Shown here one piece after another: positions 18,925-28,216 of a DNA stretch of 64,000 nt. The notes under the pieces were generated by a model. That model ran no database searches. It was not told the origin of the DNA and saw only the letters and a list, made by a program, of their open reading frames with translations. The stretch comes from Vreelandella zhaodongensis (lineage in GTDB: Bacteria > Pseudomonadota > Gammaproteobacteria > Pseudomonadales > Halomonadaceae): contig NZ_JACCDD010000003.1 of the NCBI RefSeq assembly GCF_013415115.1, forward strand, positions 62,001 through 126,000. The letters run 5' to 3'. A program made the position numbers and the translations under genes. The number at the start of each line of letters is the position of its first letter. The first letter of the stretch is position 1.

Positions 18925-19638
18925 TCACCCAGTCGTCATATCATCAATACGGTAACCGAAGCCGCGCTGGGTTGTAATCAATGAATCACCTGAACCGTGA
19001 GCGTCTAATTTGCTGCGTAGCCGACGGATATAAACATTCACGATATTGGTTAGCGGGTCTTCATGAGCCCCCCAGACACTAGCCAGAATCCGCTCTCGAC
19101 TATAGAGCTTACCTGGCGTCGACATCAATAACTCCAGTATAGCCAACTCTTTTGGGGTTAATTCGATACGATGGCCTCCACGGGTCACACAACGCTGCTC
19201 TCGGTCTAGGCAGAGATCTCCCACGCATAGCACTTTGTCAAACACCACGTCATGGCCTTTGTAGCGGCGTGTCAACGCGCCTAGCCTTGCCAACAGTTCT
19301 TCAAATGCAAAGGGCTTAACCAAATAGTCATCCGCCCCCGCCTCAAGTCCAGAGACGCGATCCTCGATACTATCAAGCGCGGTAAGCATAAGCACAGGGA
19401 ATGCAACCCCGGCCGTTCGCAGGTTCCGGCATATCTCTATCCCACCAATATCAGGTAACAGCCGATCCAAAATCACCACGGGCTGTGTATCAGCAGACCG
19501 AGCGCATTGAATAATGTGCAGCAGCGCGGCTTGCCCTTCACTAAACGCATCCACACGATGCCCTTCTGCCGTTAAGCCGCGGCTTAGAAAGTCACGAATA
19601 CGTGGGTCATCCTCAACCATAATAATGTGCATCGTCAT
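18925..19638 (-). CDS. OmpR-family response regulator
   Basis: The 237-residue protein has a receiver domain (residues 1-120) with the acidic pair Glu9/Asp10/Asp11, the phosphoryl-acceptor Asp58 (VVILDRLLP), and the conserved Thr and Lys (MLTALD and YLVKPF). A winged-helix DNA-binding domain occupies about 140-235 (LTPKELAILELLMSTPGKLYSRE and NIVNVYIRRLRSKLD). It follows the histidine kinase by 35 bases. Its targets are unknown. Confidence 0.94.
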   Translation of the reverse strand: MTMHIIMVEDDPRIRDFLSRGLTAEGHRVDAFSEGQAALLHIIQCARSADTQPVVILDRLLPDIGGIEICRNLRTAGVAFPVLMLTALDSIEDRVSGLEAGADDYLVKPFAFEELLARLGALTRRYKGHDVVFDKVLCVGDLCLDREQRCVTRGGHRIELTPKELAILELLMSTPGKLYSRERILASVWGAHEDPLTNIVNVYIRRLRSKLDAHGSGDSLITTQRGFGYRIDDMTTG

Positions 19639-19673
19639 TACTCATATAAGCGCTCGAGGCAGTCAAAACAACG

Positions 19674-21263
19674 CTATGATGCTATGCCTGCAGAGCTGGT
19701 ACTGGCTGTGTGCACAGGTAGTTGAAGGCGAGCGACACATCCCCCCGCTGAGGAGGCTTCAAGACACAGCTGACCACCATGTAAACGAGTTAATAGCATA
19801 GCAATCGCCAACCCCACTCCCTGTCCATCAGGGCGATGATTGCGCGCTTGCACACCTCGATAACCACGCTCGAAAAGCCGCTGGGCGTCTTGGCCTTCCA
19901 AACCAATCCCTTGATCACCGATGCACAACTCCCACACCTTTTCACCTTGCTGTTCTTCAATGGTGGCCGTGATGGTGACCACCCCGCCGGGGTAGGAGTA
20001 TTGAACCGCGTTGTCTAACAATATTCCATACATCTGCTGCAACCGCTGGGCATCGCCTAACACTGTCGCTGCCGCTAACGACTCACTATGCAGGGTTATA
20101 TTGCGAAGCCTGCCTAATGTGGAGGCCTGACCAATCGCATCCCTTAGAGGCACGCTAGGGTCAAGAGGATGACGCTGCACCTGCCACTCCACGATGTCGC
20201 TCCTGGCCATGGTAAGCAAATCGCTGATAACATCCGCCAGATGAGCGGCATCACTGGCAATACGCTGTAATGCCTGACGATACTCGGCTTCGCTGCGTTT
20301 GCTTCCTCGCAGCGTAATCTCGGCCTCTCCGCGAATCGACGTTGTCGGCGTACGCAGTTCATGACTGATGTCTTCCAGCAGCTGTTGGCGCTGATTACCT
20401 AACTGCTGCAGACTAGCAAGCGCCTGCTCAAGTTCTCGGGTACGTAACTCAACCAGATCTTCCAGGTGCTGCTGTCGATCCTGCTCAGCCTGACGGTGCT
20501 GGCTCAATTCATCGGCCATCAGATTCATACGCGCCGCAACACGACCAAATTCATCGCGCATATTTTCATCTAGCCGATGCGTCAACTCACCACGCTGAAA
20601 AGCTTTTGCCCCCATTACAAGTTCATGCACAGGCCGCCGCAACGCACGCGCAAAGTACCCAAATACCCCCATAATCGTGAGTGTGAGCGTAATGGTCGCT
20701 AATACGGCCCACATAATGAGCTGCTGCAGCGAGCGGTCTGCATCACTACGCTGTTGCGCAAGCAGCGTGCGTTCGCGCGCCAGCGCGTCAGCCAGCACCA
20801 CTTGTAGGCTTTGCCCATCAACCTGCTCAAACTGTTCGGTAGCTAATGTAGGCGATAGCGCTAAGGCTGTTGTTTCCAACGCTTGGAAAAGCTTGTCGAA
20901 TGTCACAAGCGCCGCTCTGCGCTCCTCAATTAAGGCGGTCACTTGTTCATTCGTTTGTGTTGTGCGTTCGGCTAATCGATCACTGTTGGTATGTAGCTGC
21001 TGTAAGTCAGAGCGCATTTCCTGAAGCAGGAAGTCACGTTGATCAAGGTCAGGGCTGGGGTTATTTTGGGCGTCAACGAGCCACGTTCTCAACCGGTTTT
21101 TAGCATCCGAAAAAGCCATAAAACCGGTATGTAAGTCGCTGGAAAGACGGCCAAGCTCTACCTTTTGGCGAGCCCCATCTATTGCCCATATAGCGACACC
21201 GCCCTGGATAAACGTAAGCAGCGTCAGTACCAGCAACGCAAATCCAAGGCGACGTTGGAACAT
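19674..21263 (-). CDS. Membrane sensor histidine kinase
   Basis: The 529-residue kinase has an N-terminal membrane segment (about 8-28), a periplasmic helical region of about 150 residues rich in Gln, Leu and Arg, and a second membrane segment near 185-207. HAMP and coiled-coil regions (to about 285) follow. The HisKA motif DISHELRTPTTSIRGE places the phosphorylated His at about residue 301. The HATPase domain shows the N, G1 and G2 boxes (LLDNAVQYS, GDQGIGLEG and GQGVGLAIAML). The periplasmic part resembles a four-helix bundle sensor, but the signal is not recognisable. It is the first gene of a probable kinase-regulator-NTF2 operon. Confidence 0.94.
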   Translation of the reverse strand: MFQRRLGFALLVLTLLTFIQGGVAIWAIDGARQKVELGRLSSDLHTGFMAFSDAKNRLRTWLVDAQNNPSPDLDQRDFLLQEMRSDLQQLHTNSDRLAERTTQTNEQVTALIEERRAALVTFDKLFQALETTALALSPTLATEQFEQVDGQSLQVVLADALARERTLLAQQRSDADRSLQQLIMWAVLATITLTLTIMGVFGYFARALRRPVHELVMGAKAFQRGELTHRLDENMRDEFGRVAARMNLMADELSQHRQAEQDRQQHLEDLVELRTRELEQALASLQQLGNQRQQLLEDISHELRTPTTSIRGEAEITLRGSKRSEAEYRQALQRIASDAAHLADVISDLLTMARSDIVEWQVQRHPLDPSVPLRDAIGQASTLGRLRNITLHSESLAAATVLGDAQRLQQMYGILLDNAVQYSYPGGVVTITATIEEQQGEKVWELCIGDQGIGLEGQDAQRLFERGYRGVQARNHRPDGQGVGLAIAMLLTRLHGGQLCLEASSAGGCVARLQLPVHTASTSSAGIAS

Positions 21264-21318
21264 AAAGTCATTTCCTGAGAAAAGTTAACAAATTGCCCCA
21301 TTAGCCACACCAGCGCTT

Positions 21319-21369
21319 AGCAAGCATGGGCACCGAGCACAAACATTCGCACCTAGCAAACATTGGCAC
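21319..21369. promoter_or_regulatory. Three imperfect direct repeats upstream of the histidine kinase
   Basis: AGCAAGCATGGGCAC (21319), AGCACAAACATTCGCAC (21336) and AGCAAACATTGGCAC (21355) share the core AGCA...CAT..GCAC, with start-to-start distances of 17 and 19 bases. They lie 56 to 106 bases upstream of the kinase start, in the only intergenic gap ahead of the operon. OmpR-type regulators bind direct repeats, so this may be an autoregulatory site; the spacing is longer than the usual 10-11 bases, which weakens the case. Confidence 0.35.
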
Positions 21370-21386
21370 TGTTCGTGGTCACCTCG

Positions 21387-22190
21387 CTAAAAAAACAGGT
21401 TTTTCAGCGCCAGGCCTGGATCCTCTTCTCGCATGAAAACTTCGCCGACCAGAAACCCATTCACATTGTGGTCACGCATGAGCTCCACGTCATCTCGGGT
21501 ATGAATGCCGGATTCCGTGATGACCGTGACACCTTCGGGGATGCGCGGCAGAAGGTCTACGGTGGTATTCAGGCTGGTTTCAAACGTATGCAGGTTGCGG
21601 TTGTTGATACCCACCAACTTCAGATCCAGCGCCAGGGCACGATCTAGCTCGACAGCGTCGTGTACTTCTACCAGTACATCCATGCCTAACGTATTGGCTT
21701 GCTGGTGCAGATCGCGCAGTTGGGTGTCGTCGAGGGCAGCCACAATCAGTAAGATACAGTCTGCACCGATGGCACGCGCCTCGGTTACTTGGTAGCCATG
21801 GGTAATAAAATCTTTACGAATGATGGGCAGGTCACACGCATCACGGGCAGCGATCAGAAAGTCCTCATGCCCCTGAAAAAAGTCCGCATCCGTCAATACG
21901 GATAAGCAAGCTGCACCACCTTCTGCATATCGTTTAGCGATATCCGCAGGATGAAAATCCTCACGCATTACGCCTTTGGAAGGCGAGGCTTTTTTAATTT
22001 CAGCGATAACCGCCGCGTCGCCTGCGGCAATGCGGGCATTCAGCGCGTCGATAAAACCACGGGGAGCACTCTGCTTGTCGGCCAGCGCCAGCAGATCTGC
22101 TTCAGATACCGCCTGCCGGCGCTCGGCGACTTCTTCGTCTTTACGAGCCAAAATACGCGTTAAAATGGTTGGCGTTGCCTGATCAGTCAT
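21387..22190 (-). CDS. trpC: Indole-3-glycerol-phosphate synthase
   Basis: The 267-residue TIM-barrel enzyme converts carboxyphenylaminodeoxyribulose phosphate to indole-3-glycerol phosphate in tryptophan synthesis. Typical motifs are present: [42 protein letters not shown] and [11 protein letters not shown]. It is monofunctional, without a fused TrpF domain, as in pseudomonads. It follows trpD by 8 bases. Confidence 0.97.
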   Translation of the reverse strand: MTDQATPTILTRILARKDEEVAERRQAVSEADLLALADKQSAPRGFIDALNARIAAGDAAVIAEIKKASPSKGVMREDFHPADIAKRYAEGGAACLSVLTDADFFQGHEDFLIAARDACDLPIIRKDFITHGYQVTEARAIGADCILLIVAALDDTQLRDLHQQANTLGMDVLVEVHDAVELDRALALDLKLVGINNRNLHTFETSLNTTVDLLPRIPEGVTVITESGIHTRDDVELMRDHNVNGFLVGEVFMREEDPGLALKNLFF

Positions 22191-22198
22191 TGGATTGT

Positions 22199-23218
22199 TT
22201 ATCCTTTAAAGACGCTAGTGAAGTGCGAAAGCTCTTTAAGCTTTTCAAGCGGCAGCTTGGAGGCCTGTGAATCTTGAGCCACTATCACGCCCTCTTTTAA
22301 GCTATCAGCCACACCCGCGCAGTAAAGCGCTGCTCCAGCATTGAGTGCTACTATATCCGCCGCTGCACCTTCGCCGCTAAGCGAGTCTTTCACTAACCGC
22401 AGGCTATCTTCAGCACTGGTCGCTTTTAGTGGTGTCAGGCTTTGACGCTCAATACCCAGCTCTTCTGGCGTAATGGTGTACTCGGTAATTTCGCCCTCTT
22501 TCAGTTCAGCCACCCGCGTAGGTGCAGCCAACGAAATTTCATCTAACCCATCTTCAGAGTGCACCACTAGCACGTGGCGGCTGCCGAGCTTTCGGAGCAC
22601 CTCAGCCATCAACGGCACTAATTCAAGCGAGTAAACGCCCAACACCTGATTAGGTGCACTGGCGGGGTTGGTCAACGGGCCAAGGATGTTAAACAGCGTG
22701 CGCACCCCCATCTCCCGGCGCGGACCAATCGCGTAGCGCATGGCTGGGTGGTGATTGGGGGCAAACATAAAGCCCACGCCTACCTGCTCGATACAGCGAG
22801 CCACTTGCTCAGGTTTGAGATCAAGGTAAATACCGGCGATGTCGAAAAGGTCTGCGCTACCCGACGACGAGGAGACGCTGCGGTTACCATGTTTGGCCAC
22901 ATGAGCGCCCCCAGCAGCTGCCACAAAACTAGCCGCTGTAGAGACATTAAACAGGTTCGCACCATCACCACCGGTGCCGACAATATCCACTACGTTTTCG
23001 GTGTGCAGCACTACCCGTTTCATCAACTCGCGCATTACCTGGGCAGCCGCGCTAATTTCCTCGGCGCTTTCACCTTTCATGGCAAGCCCCACCAGCAGGC
23101 CGCCAATTTGCGCATCGGAGGCTTCACCGGTCATGATCTGGCGCATTAGCGCGTGCATCGAATCGAAAGAGAGGTCTTCGCGGCGCATCACCGCGTTAAT
23201 TGCATCTCGCATTTGCAT
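22199..23218 (-). CDS. trpD: Anthranilate phosphoribosyltransferase
   Basis: The 339-residue enzyme transfers phosphoribosyl from PRPP to anthranilate. The glycine-rich PRPP-binding motif ([19 protein letters not shown]) and [16 protein letters not shown] are intact. Length is normal for the monofunctional form. It lies 36 bases downstream of trpG, in the same operon. Confidence 0.97.
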   Translation of the reverse strand: MQMRDAINAVMRREDLSFDSMHALMRQIMTGEASDAQIGGLLVGLAMKGESAEEISAAAQVMRELMKRVVLHTENVVDIVGTGGDGANLFNVSTAASFVAAAGGAHVAKHGNRSVSSSSGSADLFDIAGIYLDLKPEQVARCIEQVGVGFMFAPNHHPAMRYAIGPRREMGVRTLFNILGPLTNPASAPNQVLGVYSLELVPLMAEVLRKLGSRHVLVVHSEDGLDEISLAAPTRVAELKEGEITEYTITPEELGIERQSLTPLKATSAEDSLRLVKDSLSGEGAAADIVALNAGAALYCAGVADSLKEGVIVAQDSQASKLPLEKLKELSHFTSVFKG

Positions 23219-23254
23219 GAACAGAAAAGCCCCTAAAGCGTATAAATTTGGCGA

Positions 23255-23851
23255 TCAGCCGCGTGTTAAAAAATTAGCCAATAACGCATGACCTTGGCGA
23301 GTCAGTATAGACTCAGGATGAAACTGAACCCCTTCAACATCCAGGCTACGATGACGAAAGCCCATTATCAGCCTTGGTGTAACATCATCGTCTGCTGTCC
23401 AAGCGGTGACTTCAAAACAATCCGGCAAGCTTGCTTTATCTACCACTAACGAGTGATAACGGGTCACTTCTAGCGGGTTTTCAAGCCCGCTAAAAACACC
23501 TTGCCCACTATGTACCACGGCAGAGGTTTTGCCATGCATCACCTGAGGAGCCCGCACCACTTTACCACCGTAGACTTGTCCAATCGCCTGATGCCCAAGA
23601 CAAACACCTAAAATAGGCAGCTTACCCGCACAGTGGGCAATCGCCGCCAGCGAAATTCCCGCTTCATTGGGCGTGCATGGCCCCGGTGAAATAACTAAAT
23701 GAGTAGGCGCTAAGGCGTCAATTTGTTCCAGAGTGAGCTCATCATTGCGATAGGTCATTACCTCAGCATCCAGCTCACCCAGGTACTGGACGATATTGAA
23801 CGTGAAGCTGTCGTAATTATCGATCATCAACACCCTGGGAAACTTAAGCAC
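23255..23851 (-). CDS. trpG: Anthranilate synthase component II (glutamine amidotransferase)
   Basis: The 198-residue class I amidotransferase supplies ammonia for anthranilate (and possibly para-aminobenzoate) synthesis. The nucleophile Cys84 lies in [12 protein letters not shown] and the catalytic His-Glu in VQFHPES. The start is GTG 23851, preceded by AAGG; GTG 23833 would match pseudomonad TrpG proteins more closely but lacks as good a ribosome-binding site. The partner gene trpE, commonly just upstream in related genomes, is not in this window. Confidence 0.95.
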   Translation of the reverse strand: MLKFPRVLMIDNYDSFTFNIVQYLGELDAEVMTYRNDELTLEQIDALAPTHLVISPGPCTPNEAGISLAAIAHCAGKLPILGVCLGHQAIGQVYGGKVVRAPQVMHGKTSAVVHSGQGVFSGLENPLEVTRYHSLVVDKASLPDCFEVTAWTADDDVTPRLIMGFRHRSLDVEGVQFHPESILTRQGHALLANFLTRG

Positions 23852-23879
23852 TTGATTACCTTAAATATCAACCATGAAA

Positions 23880-23963
23880 TTAGCGAACGTCACCCAGAAT
23901 GTTACCCAAATTTTCTATCAACTGAGATTTTTCTTTCGGTTCTGGATTGTAACTTTTGGGCAT
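23880..23963 (-). CDS. Possible 27-residue small protein upstream of trpG
   Basis: An ATG at 23963 opens a 27-codon frame (MPKSYNPEPKEKSQLIENLG..., ending NILGDVR). A GGCGGGG element lies about 4 bases before the start, and the stop is 28 bases before the trpG start. It contains no tryptophan, so it is not a classical trp leader peptide. It may be a small conserved protein or chance; the strong ribosome-binding site and close position to trpG are the only support. The rest of the 382-base gap 23852-24233 shows nothing else I can identify. Confidence 0.35.
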   Translation of the reverse strand: MPKSYNPEPKEKSQLIENLGNILGDVR

Positions 23964-24233
23964 TAGCCCCGCCACGTAGATTTAATAGCGCTACTTTAAC
24001 ACCAATGAGACGCACTACTATTCATATTGTAAAAGAGGCTCGCCCACCAAGCAGGCGCAAAAAATGCAACACGTATTCTCAGCAACTCTGGATGGGTAAA
24101 ACGTAAGACGCTGCCTTGATGTCCTAGCCTTGGCAACCCTGGGGATTAGAAGTTTGTGTCCCATAATGAAACTGGTAACGAGCCTGTACTGTCTTTATGA
24201 TCTGCCGTCTTTTTAATATGTTAGGAGCGTGGC

Positions 24234-25148
24234 ATGGACAAGCACCCCCCCTGGATAATCACGCTCTTATTGGTGGCGACGGTTAATAGCACTCCTGCTA
24301 TGAGTGATTCCTCGTTCAACGTCATCGCCTCGTTTTCAGTGATCGAAGATTTGGTCGAACGGGTGGCTGGCGACACTATTCGTGTTAATACGATCGTGCC
24401 CGCTGATAAAGATGTCCACCGCTGGGAGCTGACGCCTCCCAATGTACTTGCCGTCGAAGAGGCTGACATTGTGTTTTATAACGGCTATGGATTAGAGCCG
24501 TGGATGCGTCACGTTGAAGCAATGTCAGACGATACGCTCACGCTCATCGCCCTGGCTGAAAATGCAGACTATGCCCCCCTGCCGATCAGCACAGGGCAGT
24601 ATAAAGACAATCCTGACCCACATATGTGGATGGACCCCAAAGGAGCCGCTGCGTATATCGATGTCATTGCCCACACCCTTTCACAGCACTATCCAGAAAA
24701 GGCAGAGGCATTTAACACCCGTGCAGCCAAGGCTCGCGATGCTTTAGCAATGCTAGATCAGCAACTGAAGGAGCGTTTGGATGGTATTCCACAAACCAAC
24801 CGCGTGCTCTATACCAGCGAAGCGGGCATGGCCTACTTTGCCCGCGCTTATAATTTCGAATACGCCGCTATTTGGGGCGTTAACCACGAAACGTTAGGCA
24901 GCGCACATGCTATGGAGACTATGAGTAAGCGTTTAATAGAAAAACGCCCGCCAGCACTGTTTCATGAGAGCACCGCCCCCTCTATCCATATGGATGCGTT
25001 AGCCAGGGATGCCGAACTAACACTCAGCGGGCCTCTATATGTGGATGCACTGAGTGCTTCCGACGGCCCCGCTTATAATTACCCTGCTATGCTGCAGCAC
25101 AACGCCAACCTCCTCCATGAAGCACTTGGCGGTGCTCGCGAAGAGTAG
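24234..25148 (+). CDS. Metal ABC transporter substrate-binding protein (Mn-type, PsaA/ZnuA family)
   Basis: The 304-residue protein begins with a signal peptide (about residues 1-24). The four metal ligands of cluster A-I proteins can be placed at His62 (DVHRWELTP), His130 (DPHMWMDP), Glu196 (YTSEAGMAYFARAYNF) and Asp271 (YVDALSASDG). A Glu as third ligand is found in Mn-binding PsaA/MntC; Zn-binding ZnuA uses His. The spacing (68, 66 and 75) is close to PsaA (72, 66 and 75). No His-rich loop is present. TAGGAG lies before the ATG. The permease and ATPase partners are not adjacent, so this gene is an orphan here. It sits where trpE is found in related genomes. Confidence 0.87.
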   Translation: MDKHPPWIITLLLVATVNSTPAMSDSSFNVIASFSVIEDLVERVAGDTIRVNTIVPADKDVHRWELTPPNVLAVEEADIVFYNGYGLEPWMRHVEAMSDDTLTLIALAENADYAPLPISTGQYKDNPDPHMWMDPKGAAAYIDVIAHTLSQHYPEKAEAFNTRAAKARDALAMLDQQLKERLDGIPQTNRVLYTSEAGMAYFARAYNFEYAAIWGVNHETLGSAHAMETMSKRLIEKRPPALFHESTAPSIHMDALARDAELTLSGPLYVDALSASDGPAYNYPAMLQHNANLLHEALGGAREE

Positions 25149-25156
25149 TTAAGAGG

Positions 25157-25828
25157 TCAGCCCGAGACCAACGCTGGTAGCGAGCTGATCAATACATCTG
25201 GCTGGCTGTGCTCAATCGGCTCGCCATGATTATAACCATATGGTACCGCCACAGTAGCAAAGCCAGCAGCCCTGCCTGCAGCTATATCATGACGCGAATC
25301 ACCGACCATAACACTTGCTGAAGGGGCAATATCTAACTGATGAGCAACATGTAACAGCGGCAACGGGCTAGGCTTTTTTTCTGCCAGGGAATCCCCGCCA
25401 ATACAGTAGGCAAAGTGCGACTGTAGCTCAAAATGGTTCAAAATCGGTGCGATAAAGCGCGCTGGTTTATTGGTAATCAGTGCCAAAAAGTAGCCTGACT
25501 GATGCAGCGCATTAAGTGTTGTTTGTACGCCTGGATAGAGCTGAGTTAGTGCATTGGGAGCAGCCCCATAATGGCGCATAAAGGCCTCGTAGGCCGCTTT
25601 TTTTAGCGCCTGATCCGGAGCCCGCTGGAGTGCCCAGGTAAGCGCTCTTTCCATCAGCACCTGAGCACCGTTACCTACCCAATCACACACCTGCTCTTGC
25701 GCCGGTATTGGCAGCGCCAAATCACTATGGGTGCGTTGAACCGCTACCGCCAAATCTGGCACTGAATCAATCAATGTACCGTCTAAATCAAACGCAATTA
25801 ACCGCTTCCCCTGCAAAATGGCATGCAC
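25157..25828 (-). CDS. gph: Phosphoglycolate phosphatase (HAD superfamily)
   Basis: The 223-residue protein is a HAD phosphatase: nucleophile motif AFDLDGTLIDS, motif II (LITNKP), conserved Lys (KKPSPLP) and motif IV (MVGDSRHDIAAG). This fits Gph, which removes 2-phosphoglycolate from DNA repair or oxygenase side reactions. The location between rpe and trp genes also supports gph, as that order is conserved in gammaproteobacteria. It converges with the metal-binding protein gene, 8 bases apart. Confidence 0.92.
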   Translation of the reverse strand: MHAILQGKRLIAFDLDGTLIDSVPDLAVAVQRTHSDLALPIPAQEQVCDWVGNGAQVLMERALTWALQRAPDQALKKAAYEAFMRHYGAAPNALTQLYPGVQTTLNALHQSGYFLALITNKPARFIAPILNHFELQSHFAYCIGGDSLAEKKPSPLPLLHVAHQLDIAPSASVMVGDSRHDIAAGRAAGFATVAVPYGYNHGEPIEHSQPDVLISSLPALVSG

Positions 25829-25999
25829 GCTGTTCCCTCCCTATGCAAAAGTAGCGCTGTGTTTAACCATCACCGTCGATCAAAAACAATCGCCACCGTT
25901 GTTTGTTATCTTAACCGGTTTGTTATCTTAACCATTTAGTGCGTCGCCAGACATGCCGTAAGGTTCTATGCTGTGGCTACATTAGACTAGGAGAAAGTA

Positions 26000-27298
26000 A
26001 TGGCCATCCCCCGAATAGTGATTGTTGGCGGCGGAGCCGGTGGGCTTGCCCTCGCCACTCGCCTTGGACGTACGTTAGGTAAGAAAAAGCGAGCAGAGGT
26101 TGTGCTGCTTGACCGCGACACGACCCACGTATGGAAACCACTTTTGCACGAACTTGCGACTGGGGTACTGAACTCCAGCATGGATGAAGTTGATTTCCGA
26201 GGGCACTCTTCGGCACACCATTACCGCTACCAGCACGGCTCATTAAATGGCCTGGACCGGCAGAGAAAAGTCATTCACTTAGCGCCACTCCTGGATGACG
26301 ACAACAACGAGGTACTCCCTGCCCGAGAGCTTACCTATGACTACCTCGTGTTAGCACTGGGCAGTGTTTCCAATGACTTCGGAACGAAAGGTGTTGCCGA
26401 CCACTGCCACTTTATCGACTCACCCGAGCAGGCAAAGGCGTTTCAGCGCGATATGATCAACACCTTTTTGCGCTATACCGACCCAGAGCTTCGCCAGCAT
26501 AAAGAGCTGACCATTGGCATCGTCGGCGGCGGAGCGACGGGGGTTGAGCTTTCGGCAGAACTGTTAGATGCCTCCCGCTTACTAAACGCTTATGGCGTGA
26601 CGGCCACTGACCACCAAACGATTAGCGTGCATCTCATCGAAGCTGCGCCGCGTCTACTTCCTGGCTTATCAGAACGCATCAGCGAAACGGTGCAGCAAGA
26701 ACTAGAGAAAATGGGGGTAGCCGTCCATGTAGGCACCGCCATTCAAGAGGCTCAGCAGTATCAACTGGTGACCGGCGATGGCGAGGTTATCGAAACCGAC
26801 CTAAACGTGTGGGCAGCGGGCATCAAAGCACCACCATTTTTGGCTGAACTTGACCTAACCACCAATCAGAAAAACCAAGTTAACGTTCATCAAACCCTGC
26901 AAAGCGTCGATGACCCGCATATTTTTGCCATGGGAGACTGCGCCAGCTGTCCTCAAGGCGAAGGCAGCACGGTGCCTCCCCGCGCTCAGGCCGCCCACCA
27001 ACAGGCAAAATTACTCGCCAAGAATTTAGTTGAACTACTCGATAACAAACCGCTGAAAGACTTCGTCTATCGCGACCATGGATCGCTGGTTTCTCTGGCG
27101 CGCTATGATGCGGTGGGCAGTTTGATGCGCAGCTCCGCATCACGCGGTTTATTTCTGGAGGGCTGGCTGGCACGACGAGCCTATGCGTCGCTTTATCGTA
27201 TGCATCAGCTCTCCATACATGGAGCACCCAAAACGGGGCTGGCGTGGCTGGTGGATAAGCTCAACCGTTACCTAAAGCCCCGTATGAAGCTGCATTAA
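26000..27298 (+). CDS. ndh: Type II NADH:quinone oxidoreductase (Ndh-like)
   Basis: The 432-residue flavoprotein has two dinucleotide-binding motifs: RIVIVGGGAGGLALATRLG for FAD near the start and TIGIVGGGATGVELSAELL for NADH near residue 175. A third motif, IFAMGDCASC, contacts FAD near residue 310. The C-terminus (residues 370-432) carries the amphipathic membrane-binding region with basic residues, so the enzyme should sit on the inner face of the cytoplasmic membrane and reduce quinone without pumping protons. The gene lies between gph and rpe on the opposite strand and converges with rpe (9 bases apart). Confidence 0.92.
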   Translation: MAIPRIVIVGGGAGGLALATRLGRTLGKKKRAEVVLLDRDTTHVWKPLLHELATGVLNSSMDEVDFRGHSSAHHYRYQHGSLNGLDRQRKVIHLAPLLDDDNNEVLPARELTYDYLVLALGSVSNDFGTKGVADHCHFIDSPEQAKAFQRDMINTFLRYTDPELRQHKELTIGIVGGGATGVELSAELLDASRLLNAYGVTATDHQTISVHLIEAAPRLLPGLSERISETVQQELEKMGVAVHVGTAIQEAQQYQLVTGDGEVIETDLNVWAAGIKAPPFLAELDLTTNQKNQVNVHQTLQSVDDPHIFAMGDCASCPQGEGSTVPPRAQAAHQQAKLLAKNLVELLDNKPLKDFVYRDHGSLVSLARYDAVGSLMRSSASRGLFLEGWLARRAYASLYRMHQLSIHGAPKTGLAWLVDKLNRYLKPRMKLH

Positions 27299-27307
27299 GC
27301 CTCTCGC

Positions 27308-28009
27308 TTAACCGTTAACCTTTGCCAGCGCTTCGCGTAGCTTCTGAATCACGGAGTCATAACCGTGCCGATCGCTGGCTTGGTGAGCATTGAAAATAGC
27401 CGAGCCAGCGACAAAGGTGTCGGCACCCGCAGCAGCGATATCGGCAATGTTGTCTACCTTAACGCCGCCGTCGATTTCTAAGCGAATCGGGAGACCCGAG
27501 GCATCGATACGGGCGCGTGCTTCGCGAAGTTTATCCAGCGTATTGGGGATAAACGACTGACCACCAAAACCGGGGTTGACGCTCATCAACAGCACCATGT
27601 CGATTTTGTCCATCACATAATCTAAGTACGAAAGTGGTGTTGCAGGATTAAACACCAGCCCAGCTTTACAGCCACCATCACGTATCAGCTGCAGCGAGCG
27701 ATCAATGTGCTCAGATGCTTCCGGGTGAAAAGTGATGTAGCTCGCCCCTGCATCAATAAAGTCGCTGATCATGCGATCAACCGGCTTGACCATTAAGTGC
27801 ACATCAATAGGCGCCGTCACACCATGCTGGCGCAGCGCTTTGCATACCATCGGACCAATGGTTAGGTTCGGCACATAATGGTTATCCATGACATCGAAAT
27901 GGACAATGTCGGCCCCAGCTGCCAACACATTGTCGACTTCCTCGCCAAGCCGCGCAAAGTTAGCGGAAAGAATCGAAGGGGCAATCAGGAAGTCCTGCTC
28001 AGCGCTCAT
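27308..28009 (-). CDS. rpe: Ribulose-phosphate 3-epimerase
   Basis: The 233-residue TIM-barrel enzyme interconverts ribulose 5-phosphate and xylulose 5-phosphate in the pentose phosphate pathway. Motifs [42 protein letters not shown] and [12 protein letters not shown] are present, together with the final EIDGGVK and AGSAIF phosphate-binding segments. Confidence 0.98.
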   Translation of the reverse strand: MSAEQDFLIAPSILSANFARLGEEVDNVLAAGADIVHFDVMDNHYVPNLTIGPMVCKALRQHGVTAPIDVHLMVKPVDRMISDFIDAGASYITFHPEASEHIDRSLQLIRDGGCKAGLVFNPATPLSYLDYVMDKIDMVLLMSVNPGFGGQSFIPNTLDKLREARARIDASGLPIRLEIDGGVKVDNIADIAAAGADTFVAGSAIFNAHQASDRHGYDSVIQKLREALAKVNG

Positions 28010-28113
28010 AGTGCATTCCTAGGTAAACGGGGAAAGGAAGGCGGATATCTTACCAGAGCCACCCATGAAGCCCCATCCTATAGGCCGCGAAAACAGCGTA
28101 AAGCCACACACTC

Positions 28114-28132
28114 ATATTCTAAAATAGAATAT
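28114..28132. promoter_or_regulatory. AT-rich palindrome upstream of the sulfate importer, possible CysB site
   Basis: ATATTCTA (28114-28121) and TAGAATAT (28125-28132) are exact reverse complements around AAA. The inner TATTC-n7-GAATA form resembles the LysR-type T-n11-A box and CysB sites known from enteric bacteria. It is 85 bases upstream of the binding-protein start. Assignment to CysB is inference from the neighbouring genes. Confidence 0.4.
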
Positions 28133-28216
28133 AAAACATAATTGTAATTCCACAATCACAGGTTTAACCTTAGCGTCATTGCGATTAAATCGCCCCCAAA
28201 ATGCCAGGAGTCCCCT

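Noticed and set aside
23852..24233. Degenerate trpE remnant or trp attenuator
   Set aside because: No TrpE-like peptide is readable in any frame, and there is no Trp-rich leader or terminator hairpin.
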